Shown: positions 1 through 9,979 of the stretch, piece after piece | Position numbering within the stretch: position 1 is the first letter of the stretch | How the letters are laid out: every line of letters starts with the position of its first letter | NCBI RefSeq assembly: GCF_025961315.1 | Contig: NZ_JAOQNK010000001.1 | Location: forward strand, 1,984,001 to 2,048,000 | Length of the DNA: 64,000 bases | Direction: 5' to 3' | Source of the DNA: Sphingobacterium kitahiroshimense | Lineage (GTDB): Bacteria > Bacteroidota > Bacteroidia > Sphingobacteriales > Sphingobacteriaceae | Notes under the pieces: generated by a model | Database searches by the model: none | What the model was told of the DNA's origin: nothing | What the model saw: the letters and a program-made list of their open reading frames with translations, nothing else | Made by a program: the position numbers and the translations under genes

Positions 1-1003
1 CAATCACTTTAGTCGACCATTGCACAGCATCATAATCCTGATTGCCACCATATGGACTTCTATCATGCCAAATCACGACATCTTTCACCGGCTTAGTCGC
101 TGTAAACTTACCTGAAAAAATAATTTTATTGCTAGCTACAGAAGCTGATAATGATGTAATATCTACAGAGGCCGCTTGGTACCAATCTGTACGCGTTACT
201 GTACTGAATACTTGACTATTATTAAATGTTGCTGTAGTAGCTTGTGTCAGCGAAGTTGTAGAGATGCCATAAGTCGAATTACCACTTCCCATCAATGCCG
301 TACCTAAAGTAGGAGCCAATGTTTTATTCATGCGGTTATGGCTAGCGTTAAGACCATGACCTAGCTCATGAATCATTCCTCCAATCCATACTGTTGCTTT
401 CCAGCCGATATCGCCACCTATTCCTAAATTTTTAGCGTCTAAATTCACATAGTCCAGCGCATAACATGTGGTACCCGTTCCATAAAATGGCGGACCTCCT
501 GGATTCGCCGGATCACTATTGTAAGTAGGAATGACAATCAGATTATGCTCACTTTTCTTTGCAGAAGGATTTAAAGCATAGTAAGCATCCACTTCCGATT
601 TCACTGCGCCACTCCCCCCCTCATAAGGATAAGTTGCTTTCCCAAAATTACCTGGAATGTAGATAATGTTAATTAAAGAATCGTTGATCAGATCCAAACC
701 AAAAGATTTACGACCAAAACCTTCGCGGTCCATGTTCGAAGCAAACATTTCCTGCGCATCGAGTAATATCTTACTCAGGCGCTTTCTGAAATTTGGTATA
801 GAATCCAAATCATTTGGCACAAAGTAAACGACATTTAATTTGTAGGGATTGTTGCGCCATTCATTAGTCAAATTAAGCGCTTGCTTTTTGCCTAGACCGG
901 ATTCATCCTTGTCATAATTACTCAAATCCTGTGTAATGTCTTTACAAGAGAATACAGTAAGTAGCACTAGACTACAGAGTACGTAAAAAGATTTATTCTT
1001 CAT
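1..1003 (-). CDS. Secreted metzincin-like zinc metalloprotease, 3' end beyond window
   Basis: An open frame read leftwards from ATG at 1003 runs off the window edge, so only 334 codons are visible. It begins with a lipoprotein signal (hydrophobic core, then VFSC with Cys20), which suggests export and lipid anchoring. At residues 212-222 it carries HELGHGLNASH, the three-histidine zinc site HExxHxxxxxH of metzincins. The usual Gly at the eighth position is Asn here. A Met about 22 residues later (TALMGSG) could be the Met-turn. The visible C-terminal part is beta-rich and may be an accessory domain. Substrate is unknown. The family assignment is firm for a zinc peptidase and less so for the subfamily. 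Confidence 0.8.
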   Translation of the reverse strand, partial: MKNKSFYVLCSLVLLTVFSCKDITQDLSNYDKDESGLGKKQALNLTNEWRNNPYKLNVVYFVPNDLDSIPNFRKRLSKILLDAQEMFASNMDREGFGRKSFGLDLINDSLINIIYIPGNFGKATYPYEGGSGAVKSEVDAYYALNPSAKKSEHNLIVIPTYNSDPANPGGPPFYGTGTTCYALDYVNLDAKNLGIGGDIGWKATVWIGGMIHELGHGLNASHNRMNKTLAPTLGTALMGSGNSTYGISTTSLTQATTATFNNSQVFSTVTRTDWYQAASVDITSLSASVASNKIIFSGKFTATKPVKDVVIWHDRSPYGGNQDYDAVQWSTKVI

Positions 1004-1652
1004 ATTTTATGTTATAATGGTGTTAACCGAATTTATAAAAGACAAATCATTTTAAAAAAATTATTTAAAAAATATAACATTTTACTTAACGCAAACGATT
1101 GTTTTTCGCAATCAACTATACTATTTGTAACAAAAGCATAGTAAAAACTATTTCACAATCAAAATATTAATTACTATTAAAGAAAAATTACAAGCACATT
1201 GATCAGTGATGAGGTCATAAAACTGATTTTTCTTATAGTGAGTGTGGATTATAATTCATTTAGGCAAGTAAACATAGAATAGATTTAAATTTCTAGTAGA
1301 GGTGTTCAAAACCTGAATCATCAATAGCTAGATTTTTTTTTATTCCAGCCTCCTACTTACACCCAAAAAAATTATTATGATTCTTTTTATCTTTCTTATA
1401 CAGCGGAAAGATGTTAATGATATAATAAAACGAAAATAATTACTGCAGGTAGCTTTTACACGAAAAAAATCATAAATTTTTAACAGATAAAAGATTGACT
1501 ATTTTATATTGATTTTTTTTAAAAAACCTTTCTAAACGTAACTTAAAACAATATTCATATTAAATTATAAGCGCTGAATTACAGATAGTTAAAAACTAAT
1601 AATTACTATTATTTAAAAATAAATGCTGTAATATGAAAACTAAAAAATATAT
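1004..1652. other. AT-rich divergent intergenic region
   Basis: About 650 bases separate the leftward protease and the rightward TonB receptor. No open frame of interest is seen. A TAAATTCG sequence (reverse strand, 1028-1035) is one base off the Bacteroidota -7 element and could serve the protease. The TonB receptor promoter lies at the right end. No riboswitch was recognised. Confidence 0.5.
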
Positions 1653-1655
1653 TTG
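1648..1655 (+). promoter_or_regulatory. -7 promoter element of the TonB receptor gene
   Basis: TATATTTG matches the Bacteroidota -7 consensus TAnnTTTG. No convincing -33 TTG is seen. It overlaps the TTG codon at 1653 that would open the longest frame, so transcription should begin a few bases downstream and the translation start must be the ATG at 1686. Confidence 0.55.
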
Positions 1656-1685
1656 TCTACCAAATCGATAGATTTAATATTAAAT

Positions 1686-4574
1686 ATGAAAAGAACATTA
1701 CTAAATTTTATTATCATCGCGATTATTGGGGTGGCCAAAACTACTCCATCTTTTGCTCAAGGGTCCAATATTATTGAACTCACCGGTCATATTATTGACC
1801 AGAACACAAAAGAACCTTTGCCCGGAATTACCATTACAATTCAAGGAACTGTAAACGGAACATCAACGAATAACAAAGGTGATTTTAAACTCAACACAAA
1901 GGCAAAATATCCTTTTACATTAAAAGTATCTGGAGTTGGTTTTGAAACAAAAACTTACGAAGTAACAGGTCCAGAATCCAACTTAAATTTAGCATTATTG
2001 ACGCAAACAATTCTCGGAAAAGAAGTGGTAGTCACGGCATCACGAACACAGGAAAGTATCTTAAAATCTCCTGTTTCAATTGAAAAATTAGATATCAGAG
2101 CTATTAGAGAATCCCCTGCCCCTAGTTTTTATGATGCACTTGAAAATGTTAAGGGTGTTCAAATGACCACTTCAAGCATTACTTTCAAAATTCCTAATAC
2201 CAGAGGTTTCAATATTCCTAATAACTTTAGATTTGTTCAGTTGGCTGATGGTGTAGATATGCAAGCGGCGACATTAGGTGTTCCATTAGGTAATGCCATA
2301 GGTCCCACAGAATTGGATATTGCAAGTATAGAAATAACTCCTGGCGCTTCTTCTGCTCTTTATGGTATGAATGCCATTAATGGGATGGCTAATCTATTGA
2401 CAAAAAACCCGTTTTTATACGAAGGATTAAGCGTTTACTCCAAAAATGGGTTAAATCATACCGGCGGTACTGGTCGAGAATTGAGTAATTTGACAGAAAA
2501 TGCCGTCCGCTTTGCCAAATCTTTCAATAATAAATTTGCATTCAAAGTCAATCTTAGCTATTTAAGAGGAACAGACTGGTTGTCTAATTCTTATCAGGAT
2601 CAAAATCCAAACACATTAAACACAGCAAACCCTAGCTTCCCAGAACTTTCGGGAAGTAATAACCCAGCCTACGATGGCTGGAATATTTATGGTGACGAAA
2701 ATAATAATGCTGTGACCCTTTCGGGTTTGAACATTAATGGTAAAGCAAACCAATCTCTAATTGTGAGACGTACAGGTTACAAAGAGGAAGAGCTTTCAAA
2801 GCCTACAGTTGAAAATTTAAAATTTGATGCCGCATTACATTATCGCCTTACTGAAAATGCGGAATTATCTTATAGCTACCGATTTGGTCAAATGGATGGC
2901 GTCTTTCAAAGAGGAAATAAAATTCAATTGGATAATGTAAAGGTTCAAAATCATAAATTAGAATTAAAAGGAAATGACTATTCTATAAAAACCTACCTTT
3001 CTACTGAAAACACGGGTGACTCCTATAATATTAAACCTTTGGCAGACAATTTAGACCTGACTCATTTATCTAATAATGCATGGCGAGATCTTTATAAAAA
3101 CTCATTGCAAACACAGTTAAATGAAGGAATATCTTTAACAGATGCTTTAAGAAATGCTAGAATAGTAGCTGACAAAGGTCGTGTAGAACCTGGTACAAAA
3201 GATTTTGATGAACTAAAAAATACCATTACTAAAATCAATAATTGGGATCATTTGAATGCAGGCGTTAAAACCGGTACCGCAACAGGTGGTGCTCAATTGA
3301 AACAAATGAGCAGAACTTACCACGTTAATGCACAATGGGATTTAAGCCGACACATCAATATTTTCAACTTATTAATAGGGGGTGATGCGACCATTTATGA
3401 AGTAGTTCCTGACGGAAACAACTTTGTGGATTTTAAAAGACCTATAGCAGACAGGAGTCAGCCTTTGTCAAATGGTTCTTTTGGTGAAAATGTCTATTAC
3501 AAAAAAGTTGGTGGTTTTGGACAGATTACAAAATCTCTTCTGGATGAGAAATTAAAACTTTTTGGATCATTACGAGTTGATTATAATCCTGAATTCTCAG
3601 CAAAAATTAATCCTAGGATTGCAGCAGTATATACCCTAAAGGAAAAACATAACCTTAGAGCATCTTTTCAAAATGGATATCGCTTTCCTGCTCTATTTGA
3701 AGCACTATCATTTGTCAATAACGGAAATGTACGTCGCGTAGGAGGCTTGTCCTATATCAATGAAGGACTTGGATACTTAGATAATTCATATACCCTTCAA
3801 TCCGTAAATAGTTTTAATGCAGCGGTAAACAAGGATGTCGCAACTGGATTGACAGCTAATGATGCGGCACTTAAAAACCGGGAACTTTTAGCTATTACAA
3901 ATTTAAAGGCAACAGAGCCAGAAAGTATCAAGTCTTTCGAAATTGGCTATAAAGCGGTATTGTTTCAAAACAAATTAGCTATTGACTGGGATCTTTACAG
4001 CAATGTCTATAATGGATTTTTAGGTCAGGTAGAAGTCGCCGTCCCATCTACAGATAAGATCACAACAGATGCATCTGTTATTGATATGTTAGCTAGTAAT
4101 AGATCCAAACAAACTCGTTACCGTGTTTATACGAATGCCAAAAACAGTTATAACAATTATGGAAGTTCTCTTGGTATTACTTATAACTTCAGTGGTAACT
4201 ATACAGTATCCGGCAATATTAACTACAGTGATATTACTAAAAATAAAGAATCTGATTTATTTGTTACCGGATTCAATACTCCTAAGTGGGCATCTAATCT
4301 ATCTTTCGGAAATAGACAGATTCTGCCAAACGTAGGTTTTAATCTTGTTTGGAAATGGCAGGATGCATTTGACTGGGAAAGCCCGCTTGTGAATGCCCGT
4401 GTCTCCGCTTATAATAATATTGATGCACAGGTTAGTTACAAGATGCCTAAAACAACTATTAAACTTGGTGGAAGTAATATATTAAACAATCATTATATAC
4501 AATATGCAGGTGGACCTACACTTGGCGCTTTATACTATATGGCTATCACTTTTGATAACATCTTAACGAAATAA
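1686..4574 (+). CDS. TonB-dependent outer-membrane receptor
   Basis: This 962-residue protein starts at ATG 1686 with a clear signal peptide ending near SFAQ. The longer frame from TTG 1653 overlaps the promoter -7 box and would bury the signal peptide. Order of domains: signal peptide, CarboxypepD_reg-like beta-sandwich (about residues 30-110; GHIIDQNTKEPLPGITITI type), plug domain (about 110-230, with the ASSALYGMNAINGMANL segment typical of plugs), then a 22-strand barrel. It should import a scarce nutrient across the outer membrane using TonB energy. The substrate cannot be read from sequence, and no SusD-like partner, siderophore or cobalamin genes are adjacent. It appears monocistronic, being followed by a strong terminator. 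Confidence 0.9.
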   Translation: MKRTLLNFIIIAIIGVAKTTPSFAQGSNIIELTGHIIDQNTKEPLPGITITIQGTVNGTSTNNKGDFKLNTKAKYPFTLKVSGVGFETKTYEVTGPESNLNLALLTQTILGKEVVVTASRTQESILKSPVSIEKLDIRAIRESPAPSFYDALENVKGVQMTTSSITFKIPNTRGFNIPNNFRFVQLADGVDMQAATLGVPLGNAIGPTELDIASIEITPGASSALYGMNAINGMANLLTKNPFLYEGLSVYSKNGLNHTGGTGRELSNLTENAVRFAKSFNNKFAFKVNLSYLRGTDWLSNSYQDQNPNTLNTANPSFPELSGSNNPAYDGWNIYGDENNNAVTLSGLNINGKANQSLIVRRTGYKEEELSKPTVENLKFDAALHYRLTENAELSYSYRFGQMDGVFQRGNKIQLDNVKVQNHKLELKGNDYSIKTYLSTENTGDSYNIKPLADNLDLTHLSNNAWRDLYKNSLQTQLNEGISLTDALRNARIVADKGRVEPGTKDFDELKNTITKINNWDHLNAGVKTGTATGGAQLKQMSRTYHVNAQWDLSRHINIFNLLIGGDATIYEVVPDGNNFVDFKRPIADRSQPLSNGSFGENVYYKKVGGFGQITKSLLDEKLKLFGSLRVDYNPEFSAKINPRIAAVYTLKEKHNLRASFQNGYRFPALFEALSFVNNGNVRRVGGLSYINEGLGYLDNSYTLQSVNSFNAAVNKDVATGLTANDAALKNRELLAITNLKATEPESIKSFEIGYKAVLFQNKLAIDWDLYSNVYNGFLGQVEVAVPSTDKITTDASVIDMLASNRSKQTRYRVYTNAKNSYNNYGSSLGITYNFSGNYTVSGNINYSDITKNKESDLFVTGFNTPKWASNLSFGNRQILPNVGFNLVWKWQDAFDWESPLVNARVSAYNNIDAQVSYKMPKTTIKLGGSNILNNHYIQYAGGPTLGALYYMAITFDNILTK

Positions 4575-4606
4575 TATTCCCTCCCCCCTTCTATTATAAT
4601 TGGTTT

Positions 4607-4642
4607 AATCCTCCTCATCTCTCGATGACGGAGGATTTTTTT
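4607..4642 (+). terminator. Rho-independent terminator after TonB receptor
   Basis: Stem AATCCTCC/GGAGGATT extended inward by TCATC/GATGA with one bulged C, followed by a T-run. It lies 33 bases beyond the receptor stop codon. Confidence 0.8.
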
Positions 4643-4647
4643 AAACT

Positions 4648-5106
4648 TTATTTTAAATAAAGCCCAAAATACCATACCCATGCTATTAAAATAAGCTGCA
4701 TCGGAAGTCTTTGTGCATATAAATAATTCATCCCCGGCCCCGTATAATCGGCTTTAAAAATATTGATCATCTTTCTCGAAGAATTAACATTTGCAATGAA
4801 GACGACAACAAAAAAGATAATGAGCAATATTGCAGTGGTTGCTCTTAATGAGGGTATCATCAATCCGATTCCAGCTGCAATTTCGAGTACTCCCGTTAAG
4901 TATACTAAAAATAATTTTGCAGGAATAAAATCTGGCATCATCATCACCATACCTTTTTGAAATCTAAAATGCGACAAACCAGTGAAAATGATAAAAACAG
5001 TCATACCAAGATTACCTGCAAATAAAAAATCCCAAAAACCGTAGACTAATTTTGTGCCTATCAGGGCAAGAAAAAAAGCTGTAAAAAGAATAAGTAATAA
5101 TTTCAT
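4648..5106 (-). CDS. DoxX-like integral membrane protein
   Basis: A 152-residue hydrophobic protein with four to five membrane segments (about 1-23, 33-50, 66-88, 90-107, 130-150). The layout, including the amphipathic FIPAKLFLVYLTGVLEIAAG stretch between the first and second helix pairs, fits the DoxX/DoxD-like family. Members are small inner-membrane proteins, sometimes linked to thiosulfate-quinone chemistry or oxidative stress, but most have no assigned reaction. It points toward the receptor terminator and has no obvious operon partner. Confidence 0.75.
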   Translation of the reverse strand: MKLLLILFTAFFLALIGTKLVYGFWDFLFAGNLGMTVFIIFTGLSHFRFQKGMVMMMPDFIPAKLFLVYLTGVLEIAAGIGLMIPSLRATTAILLIIFFVVVFIANVNSSRKMINIFKADYTGPGMNYLYAQRLPMQLILIAWVWYFGLYLK

Positions 5107-5290
5107 AAGTCGATCATTAGTTTGTCCTAATCTAAATCTTGTTTTAAGTTTACAAGTGCATCACTTGAGAAACAAATAAATTAACGATTTGTTACAATCA
5201 AAATGATCTGTTAGATTCAGTTCTTTTCATTAGCACTATTTTTCAGATAAACTTTTATCTGCTTTTTTACATTAATCCGAAATTATTCAC

Positions 5291-5326
5291 AAAAAAAAAC
5301 AGCCGTATATATATTTACGGCTGTTT
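5291..5326 (-). terminator. Terminator of the efflux operon
   Basis: On the reverse strand an 11-base stem (AAACAGCCGTA/TACGGCTGTTT) with an AT loop is followed by a run of about nine T. It starts 26 bases after the MFS stop codon. Confidence 0.85.
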
Positions 5327-5351
5327 CTATTCTTTTAAATTTTTATCTTAT

Positions 5352-6935
5352 TTAGTGTAAGCTTGATGTATCCACTTTGTTCTTACCTTGTTTGATCATC
5401 AGCACGAATGGTACACAGGCTATGAATAATATCCCGATGTATAAAAACACATCCATATAAGATAAAACAGTAGCCTGCTTCATGACTGAACCTTCTAATA
5501 ATTGATAAGCTTTTCCTAAGGCTTCATTAGGGGTAAATCCTTTAGCTATAAAACTAGCCTGCATCTGATTGATACGTTGCTGTACCTCAAAATCAGTTGG
5601 ATCTAAATTAGCTAATAAATTAACCCGATGGCTTTGACTAAAGCGAGAAATAAATGTCGTAATCAAAGCAATACCAAATGAACCACCCAATTGACGCATC
5701 ATTCCCGTAAACGCCGCTCCTTCACCAATACTTTTACCCGATAAGGTCGACAATGATAAAGTCATTACTGGCACAAACAATAGACCTAAACCCACACCTC
5801 TAAATATTAAAGGCCAAAACATGTGTTCCGCTCCCGTATCATTCGTCAGACGGCTGTACATCACAAATGAAAAACCAAAGAATACACATAAACCTATCGC
5901 GACCATATATTTCTGAGGAACCCCATTCTGAATCATCTTACCGATAAAAGGCATCATGAACCCAGTCATCAGAGAACTCGGAATAAGCAGTAAACCTGCA
6001 TCTGTTGCTGTCCATCCCAAAATAGACTGGGTGTAAATCGGAATAACAAATGTCGAACCGAACAAGCCGAAACCGAGTATAAAGCTCATCACGACACCAA
6101 CTTGTAGATTTTTATCCTTTAAAACCCGCAAATTAACAATCGGCCGGTCATAGGTCAGCTCTCTCCAGACGAAAAACAGTAATCCTAAAACTGATGTAAC
6201 CGAAAGAATAACAATTGTACTATTGGAGAACCAATCATCCTGCTGTCCATGCTCCAATACAAACTGTAAAGAACCAATAAACATAATCAAGAAAACCACA
6301 CCCCACCAATCCACATCTTTAGCAGCCTGTTTTTCACCATATTTAGGACTCTTAACAAATGTAAGTGTCAAAAGAACAGCAATAATACCCAAAGGAACAT
6401 TGATATAAAAAATATAAGGCCAAGAGAAATGATCTACGATATAACCACCTAGAGGAGGACCTAGCGTTGGCCCAACAATAACCCCCATTCCGTATATGGC
6501 CTGCGCCATACTTCTCTTTGCCGGGGGATAACTTTCGGTAATAATAGTTTGAGCAGTAACTAATAATGCTCCCCCACCCATTCCCTGTATAAATCTAAAA
6601 AATACCAGTTCCCAAATATTGGTTGAATTGCCACATAAAAACGAAGCAACCGTAAAAATAATAATAGAGGCTGCAAAATAATTTCTGCGCCCAAACTGTT
6701 GTGATAGCCAACTTGTCATGGGGATCACGATCACATTCGCGATTGCATATGCTGTAATGACCCAAGCGATATCCGTTAACGTCGCACCCAATGTTCCTTT
6801 CATATCATTGAGAGCGACATTGACGATGGTGGTATCCACAATCTCCAATAAAGCACAAAGAACTGCTATAATAGTGATGATGACACGCCGATACCCATAT
6901 TCAATGAGACTATCCTGATCAAGTGTAGCTGTCAT
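5352..6935 (-). CDS. MFS drug exporter, DHA2 (EmrB/QacA) family
   Basis: This 527-residue protein has the 14 membrane helices of the DHA2 drug:H+ antiporters. Residues 30-45 show motif D1 (LEIVDTTIVNVALNDM), a GRR turn at 82-84 follows helix 2, and residues 151-164 carry antiporter motif C (GVIVGPTLGPPLGG). It is the inner-membrane pump of a tripartite EmrAB-TolC-type system. It starts four bases after the hlyD-like gene, which follows the tolC-like gene by 12 bases, so all are one transcript. Substrates are probably hydrophobic drugs or toxic compounds, which is inference from the family. Confidence 0.92.
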   Translation of the reverse strand: MTATLDQDSLIEYGYRRVIITIIAVLCALLEIVDTTIVNVALNDMKGTLGATLTDIAWVITAYAIANVIVIPMTSWLSQQFGRRNYFAASIIIFTVASFLCGNSTNIWELVFFRFIQGMGGGALLVTAQTIITESYPPAKRSMAQAIYGMGVIVGPTLGPPLGGYIVDHFSWPYIFYINVPLGIIAVLLTLTFVKSPKYGEKQAAKDVDWWGVVFLIMFIGSLQFVLEHGQQDDWFSNSTIVILSVTSVLGLLFFVWRELTYDRPIVNLRVLKDKNLQVGVVMSFILGFGLFGSTFVIPIYTQSILGWTATDAGLLLIPSSLMTGFMMPFIGKMIQNGVPQKYMVAIGLCVFFGFSFVMYSRLTNDTGAEHMFWPLIFRGVGLGLLFVPVMTLSLSTLSGKSIGEGAAFTGMMRQLGGSFGIALITTFISRFSQSHRVNLLANLDPTDFEVQQRINQMQASFIAKGFTPNEALGKAYQLLEGSVMKQATVLSYMDVFLYIGILFIACVPFVLMIKQGKNKVDTSSLH

Positions 6936-6939
6936 AATC

Positions 6940-8031
6940 TTATTTTAAGTGAACGTCAACGTCAGCGTTCATTCCTGGACGCAATAAAGCAATATGATCA
7001 GCTGTGTTAGCTTTCGTTAATAATATCTTCACAGGAAGACGCTGTACTGTTTTCACAAAGTTACCAGTAGCATTATCCGGAGGAAGTAAAGAAAATTTAG
7101 AACCTGTTGCCGGTGAAAATGAATTCACTTCACCTTCAAATTCGATATTTGGATACGCATCAACAGTAACTGCTACCTTTTGTCCAATTCGAATATCATT
7201 CATCTGTGTTTCTTTGAAATTAGCAACAACCCAGGTCTCATGATTATCAACAATGTAAAATAATGCTGCTCCAGGATTAACCATCTGTCCAGGTCTTATT
7301 TTTACATTAGAAATCTGACCGTCTGCAGAAGCAGTAACTACTGTATACGAAAGATTCAATTTAGCGGCGTCAACAGCTGCTTTAGCGCGTTCAATATTAG
7401 CCTGTGCTACTGCTGTTTGTTTACTTGCAACATTTGTTTTACTCAGCACAGCCTGACGTTGTGAATTTGATGCATTTCGTTGTTGTTTTAGAATCTCAAC
7501 TTGTTTCTCTGCCTCTAACTTAGTTGTTAAAGCTTGTTCATATTGCTGTTTCGTAATTGAATGGTTATTATAAAGATTCGAATAACGATTGAAATCATTT
7601 TGAGCTTGTTCTGCACGAATTTGCGCAACATCAATACTTCCAATATTAGAACGAACCGTCGCATCAGAAATCGCTACATTAGCAGAAGTGGCATTCACAT
7701 CAGCTTTCGATACTTCAAAAGATCCCTCTGCGCCCAACAAAGCAGCTTCAGCTTCTTTTACCTTTATCAGATAATCCTGTGTATCAATCGTAAATAATGT
7801 ATCTCCCTTTTTAACAATATCATTATCCTTTACATACACTTGTGCAATATAACCACCTACTTTAGGAATGATCGGGTTCATATTTTTATCAACCTGTGCA
7901 TCATCTGTTGTTTCATGCGACTGACTGTGGATGTATTTATAACCACCATACCCTCCTCCAACTAAGATAAGAGCAATAAGAATGAAGACAAATTTCTTAT
8001 TTGATGGTTTCTTTTCTTCTTGATTTTCCAT
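6940..8031 (-). CDS. HlyD/EmrA-family periplasmic adaptor
   Basis: A 363-residue membrane-fusion protein. One N-terminal anchor helix (about 13-31) is followed by a biotinyl-lipoyl half-motif (about 52-83, GGYIAQVYVKDNDIVKKGDT), a long helical hairpin (about 95-225, rich in Ala, Gln and Glu), the second lipoyl half and a beta-barrel domain (about 225-360, LSYTVVTASADGQISNVKI). It bridges the MFS pump to the outer-membrane channel encoded just upstream. Length and order match EmrA. The specific substrate is not determinable. Confidence 0.92.
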   Translation of the reverse strand: MENQEEKKPSNKKFVFILIALILVGGGYGGYKYIHSQSHETTDDAQVDKNMNPIIPKVGGYIAQVYVKDNDIVKKGDTLFTIDTQDYLIKVKEAEAALLGAEGSFEVSKADVNATSANVAISDATVRSNIGSIDVAQIRAEQAQNDFNRYSNLYNNHSITKQQYEQALTTKLEAEKQVEILKQQRNASNSQRQAVLSKTNVASKQTAVAQANIERAKAAVDAAKLNLSYTVVTASADGQISNVKIRPGQMVNPGAALFYIVDNHETWVVANFKETQMNDIRIGQKVAVTVDAYPNIEFEGEVNSFSPATGSKFSLLPPDNATGNFVKTVQRLPVKILLTKANTADHIALLRPGMNADVDVHLK

Positions 8032-8043
8032 TGATATTTATAA

Positions 8044-9348
8044 TTATTTTGTTGTTAATTGACCATTTACTAAAAGTAAATCATAATATTTCTCTACAGT
8101 ATTAGCTTTAGAAATCGCTAAGTTAATTTTTGATTGCAGCTGTTGTACATCAGCTTCTAATAAATCATCTGTATCCGCCACACCATTATCATATTTATCC
8201 TTTACAATACGATAATTTTCATTCGCCTGATTTACTGCCTCTGTATACAATTGATTTTGAGAAATCGTCAAGTGATAATTTTCATTCGCCTGTTGTACCT
8301 GAACTTTAATTTTGTCGTTCATCATAACCACATTTTCATCCACTTGGCTTACTTGATTACGGGCGATATTGACATTCTTCTTATTTTTATAAAGTGATCC
8401 AATATCATAAGAAACTCCTACACCAACATTCACGGCATTTTTCACTGTTACCAAATTATGTACGTCCAGTGCAGCATAACCACCCGTTAATGCTATTTTT
8501 GGCAATGCATTAGATTTCTCAATATTGACCTTATTCAAAGCAATATCATGTTGTGCCTGTAAGGCCTTCAATTCATTCCTATTGGCCAACGCGGTTTGAA
8601 CATCAGAGAAATCTCCTGCTATAGGTGCCTCATCCAGATTGATCGCAGAAACTTGAGTAGCCTCATCTAGTTTTAAAAAATTAACCAACTGGTAATTTAA
8701 AACATTAGCATTTTTTTTTGCTTCCTGAAGAGAAACCTTATAATTAGACAATTGCAATTCAGCTTTTAAAAGATCATTTCGTGGAATGATCCCATTCGCC
8801 TCCATAGCTTTAAAATCTGTCACACGTTGCTCAGATCTTTTAATATTTTCTTCCATTAAAAGTGCAGTCTGTTGCGCTTTATACAAATTGATATACAAGC
8901 TAATACCTTGTTCAGCCAATTGATCTTTTAACGCTAAAGCTGAGAACTCCTCCATCTTCACAGCATTGCCAGCTGCTGCGATACTGTTTTTAATTTTTCC
9001 ACCTGTATAGATGGGCATACTTACAGAAGCCTGTCCTAGCATTAACTGATTAGCTTTAATATCCATCGGATCTGAAGATGATGATAAAGGTATCCGAAGT
9101 TTAACATCCGGAGAAGTCATTGCTAAATATTGTCCGCTCAACTTAGCGTCAGGAAGTAAACTATTCTTTGAAGCATCCAACTCCAATTTTCTTCCTTTAA
9201 TTTTTGTTTCTGAAGCTTTTGCTTCCAAACTTTGTGTCTGAGCAAGACGGATTACTTCTTGCAAAGTGAGGGGATCACCCTGTTGCGCAAATGCAACCCC
9301 CTGTAGACAGAAAAGTAAGAGTGCCAACTTCCCTATTTTAATATTCAT
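8044..9348 (-). CDS. TolC-family outer-membrane efflux channel
   Basis: A 434-residue protein with a signal peptide (cleavage near VAFAQ) and two OEP (outer membrane efflux) repeats made of long amphipathic helices, consistent with a trimeric TolC channel-tunnel. It completes the tripartite pump with the downstream adaptor and MFS genes. Its start codon lies inside the end of the upstream tetR gene (11-base overlap), which indicates translational coupling. Confidence 0.9.
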   Translation of the reverse strand: MNIKIGKLALLLFCLQGVAFAQQGDPLTLQEVIRLAQTQSLEAKASETKIKGRKLELDASKNSLLPDAKLSGQYLAMTSPDVKLRIPLSSSSDPMDIKANQLMLGQASVSMPIYTGGKIKNSIAAAGNAVKMEEFSALALKDQLAEQGISLYINLYKAQQTALLMEENIKRSEQRVTDFKAMEANGIIPRNDLLKAELQLSNYKVSLQEAKKNANVLNYQLVNFLKLDEATQVSAINLDEAPIAGDFSDVQTALANRNELKALQAQHDIALNKVNIEKSNALPKIALTGGYAALDVHNLVTVKNAVNVGVGVSYDIGSLYKNKKNVNIARNQVSQVDENVVMMNDKIKVQVQQANENYHLTISQNQLYTEAVNQANENYRIVKDKYDNGVADTDDLLEADVQQLQSKINLAISKANTVEKYYDLLLVNGQLTTK

Positions 9349-9955
9349 ATGTTAATAAAGCTTTAATCGTTCTTTGTAAGTGGGTTACTAAAGTTGACTC
9401 CATATATTGACTATACTCCTCATCAGTAGTAAGATTTAATTCTGATTTTAGAAAAGATCTGTTCATCTGAAAATTCATGAACGTCCCCATCATTGTGGCA
9501 TGTATCAAGATTGGATCATTACCTGATCGAAACTCGCCTGCATCTACTCCTTTTTGAAGAATACTTGAAATGACATTTAAATTGTGCTTTTTTAAATTTT
9601 TATAGGAATCGGAAAGCATCAACCTTTTTTTCACTCCGGCTTCTATTGCCAAAATATGATAGATCGCCAGACTAGAATTCATATATTTAATATAAGATTT
9701 TACCATCTCGTCAAGGATATCCATCACAGGAATAGTCAATTGTAAAATACTCTCATCCATCTTGAATTTTTCAACCCTGTAGGTAAAAAGATCATCTAAC
9801 AATTTATCTTTAGAACCAAAATAATAATTGATCATAGCGACATTGACCTGGGCTTCATGTGCTATATCACGTACAGATGTACCATCAAATCCACTTGTAG
9901 CAAAAAGCTTTTCTGCGACATGCAATATTTCTAATTGTTTTTCACTGAATTCCAT
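9338..9955 (-). CDS. TetR/AcrR-family repressor of the efflux operon
   Basis: Start taken at ATG 9955 (MEFSEKQ), giving 205 residues. A longer frame to 10009 would translate the operator/promoter DNA and is rejected. Residues about 8-55 form the TetR helix-turn-helix (LFATSGFDGTSVRDIA, then INYYFGSKDKLL). The C-terminal part is a divergent helical ligand-binding and dimer domain. It is the first gene of the operon and sits directly behind two palindromic repeats, so it most likely represses itself and the pump until an inducer binds. This regulatory role is inference from position and the operator layout. Confidence 0.9.
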   Translation of the reverse strand: MEFSEKQLEILHVAEKLFATSGFDGTSVRDIAHEAQVNVAMINYYFGSKDKLLDDLFTYRVEKFKMDESILQLTIPVMDILDEMVKSYIKYMNSSLAIYHILAIEAGVKKRLMLSDSYKNLKKHNLNVISSILQKGVDAGEFRSGNDPILIHATMMGTFMNFQMNRSFLKSELNLTTDEEYSQYMESTLVTHLQRTIKALLTYEY

Positions 9956-9979
9956 TATTGTGATTTTAAAAACCGTGCG

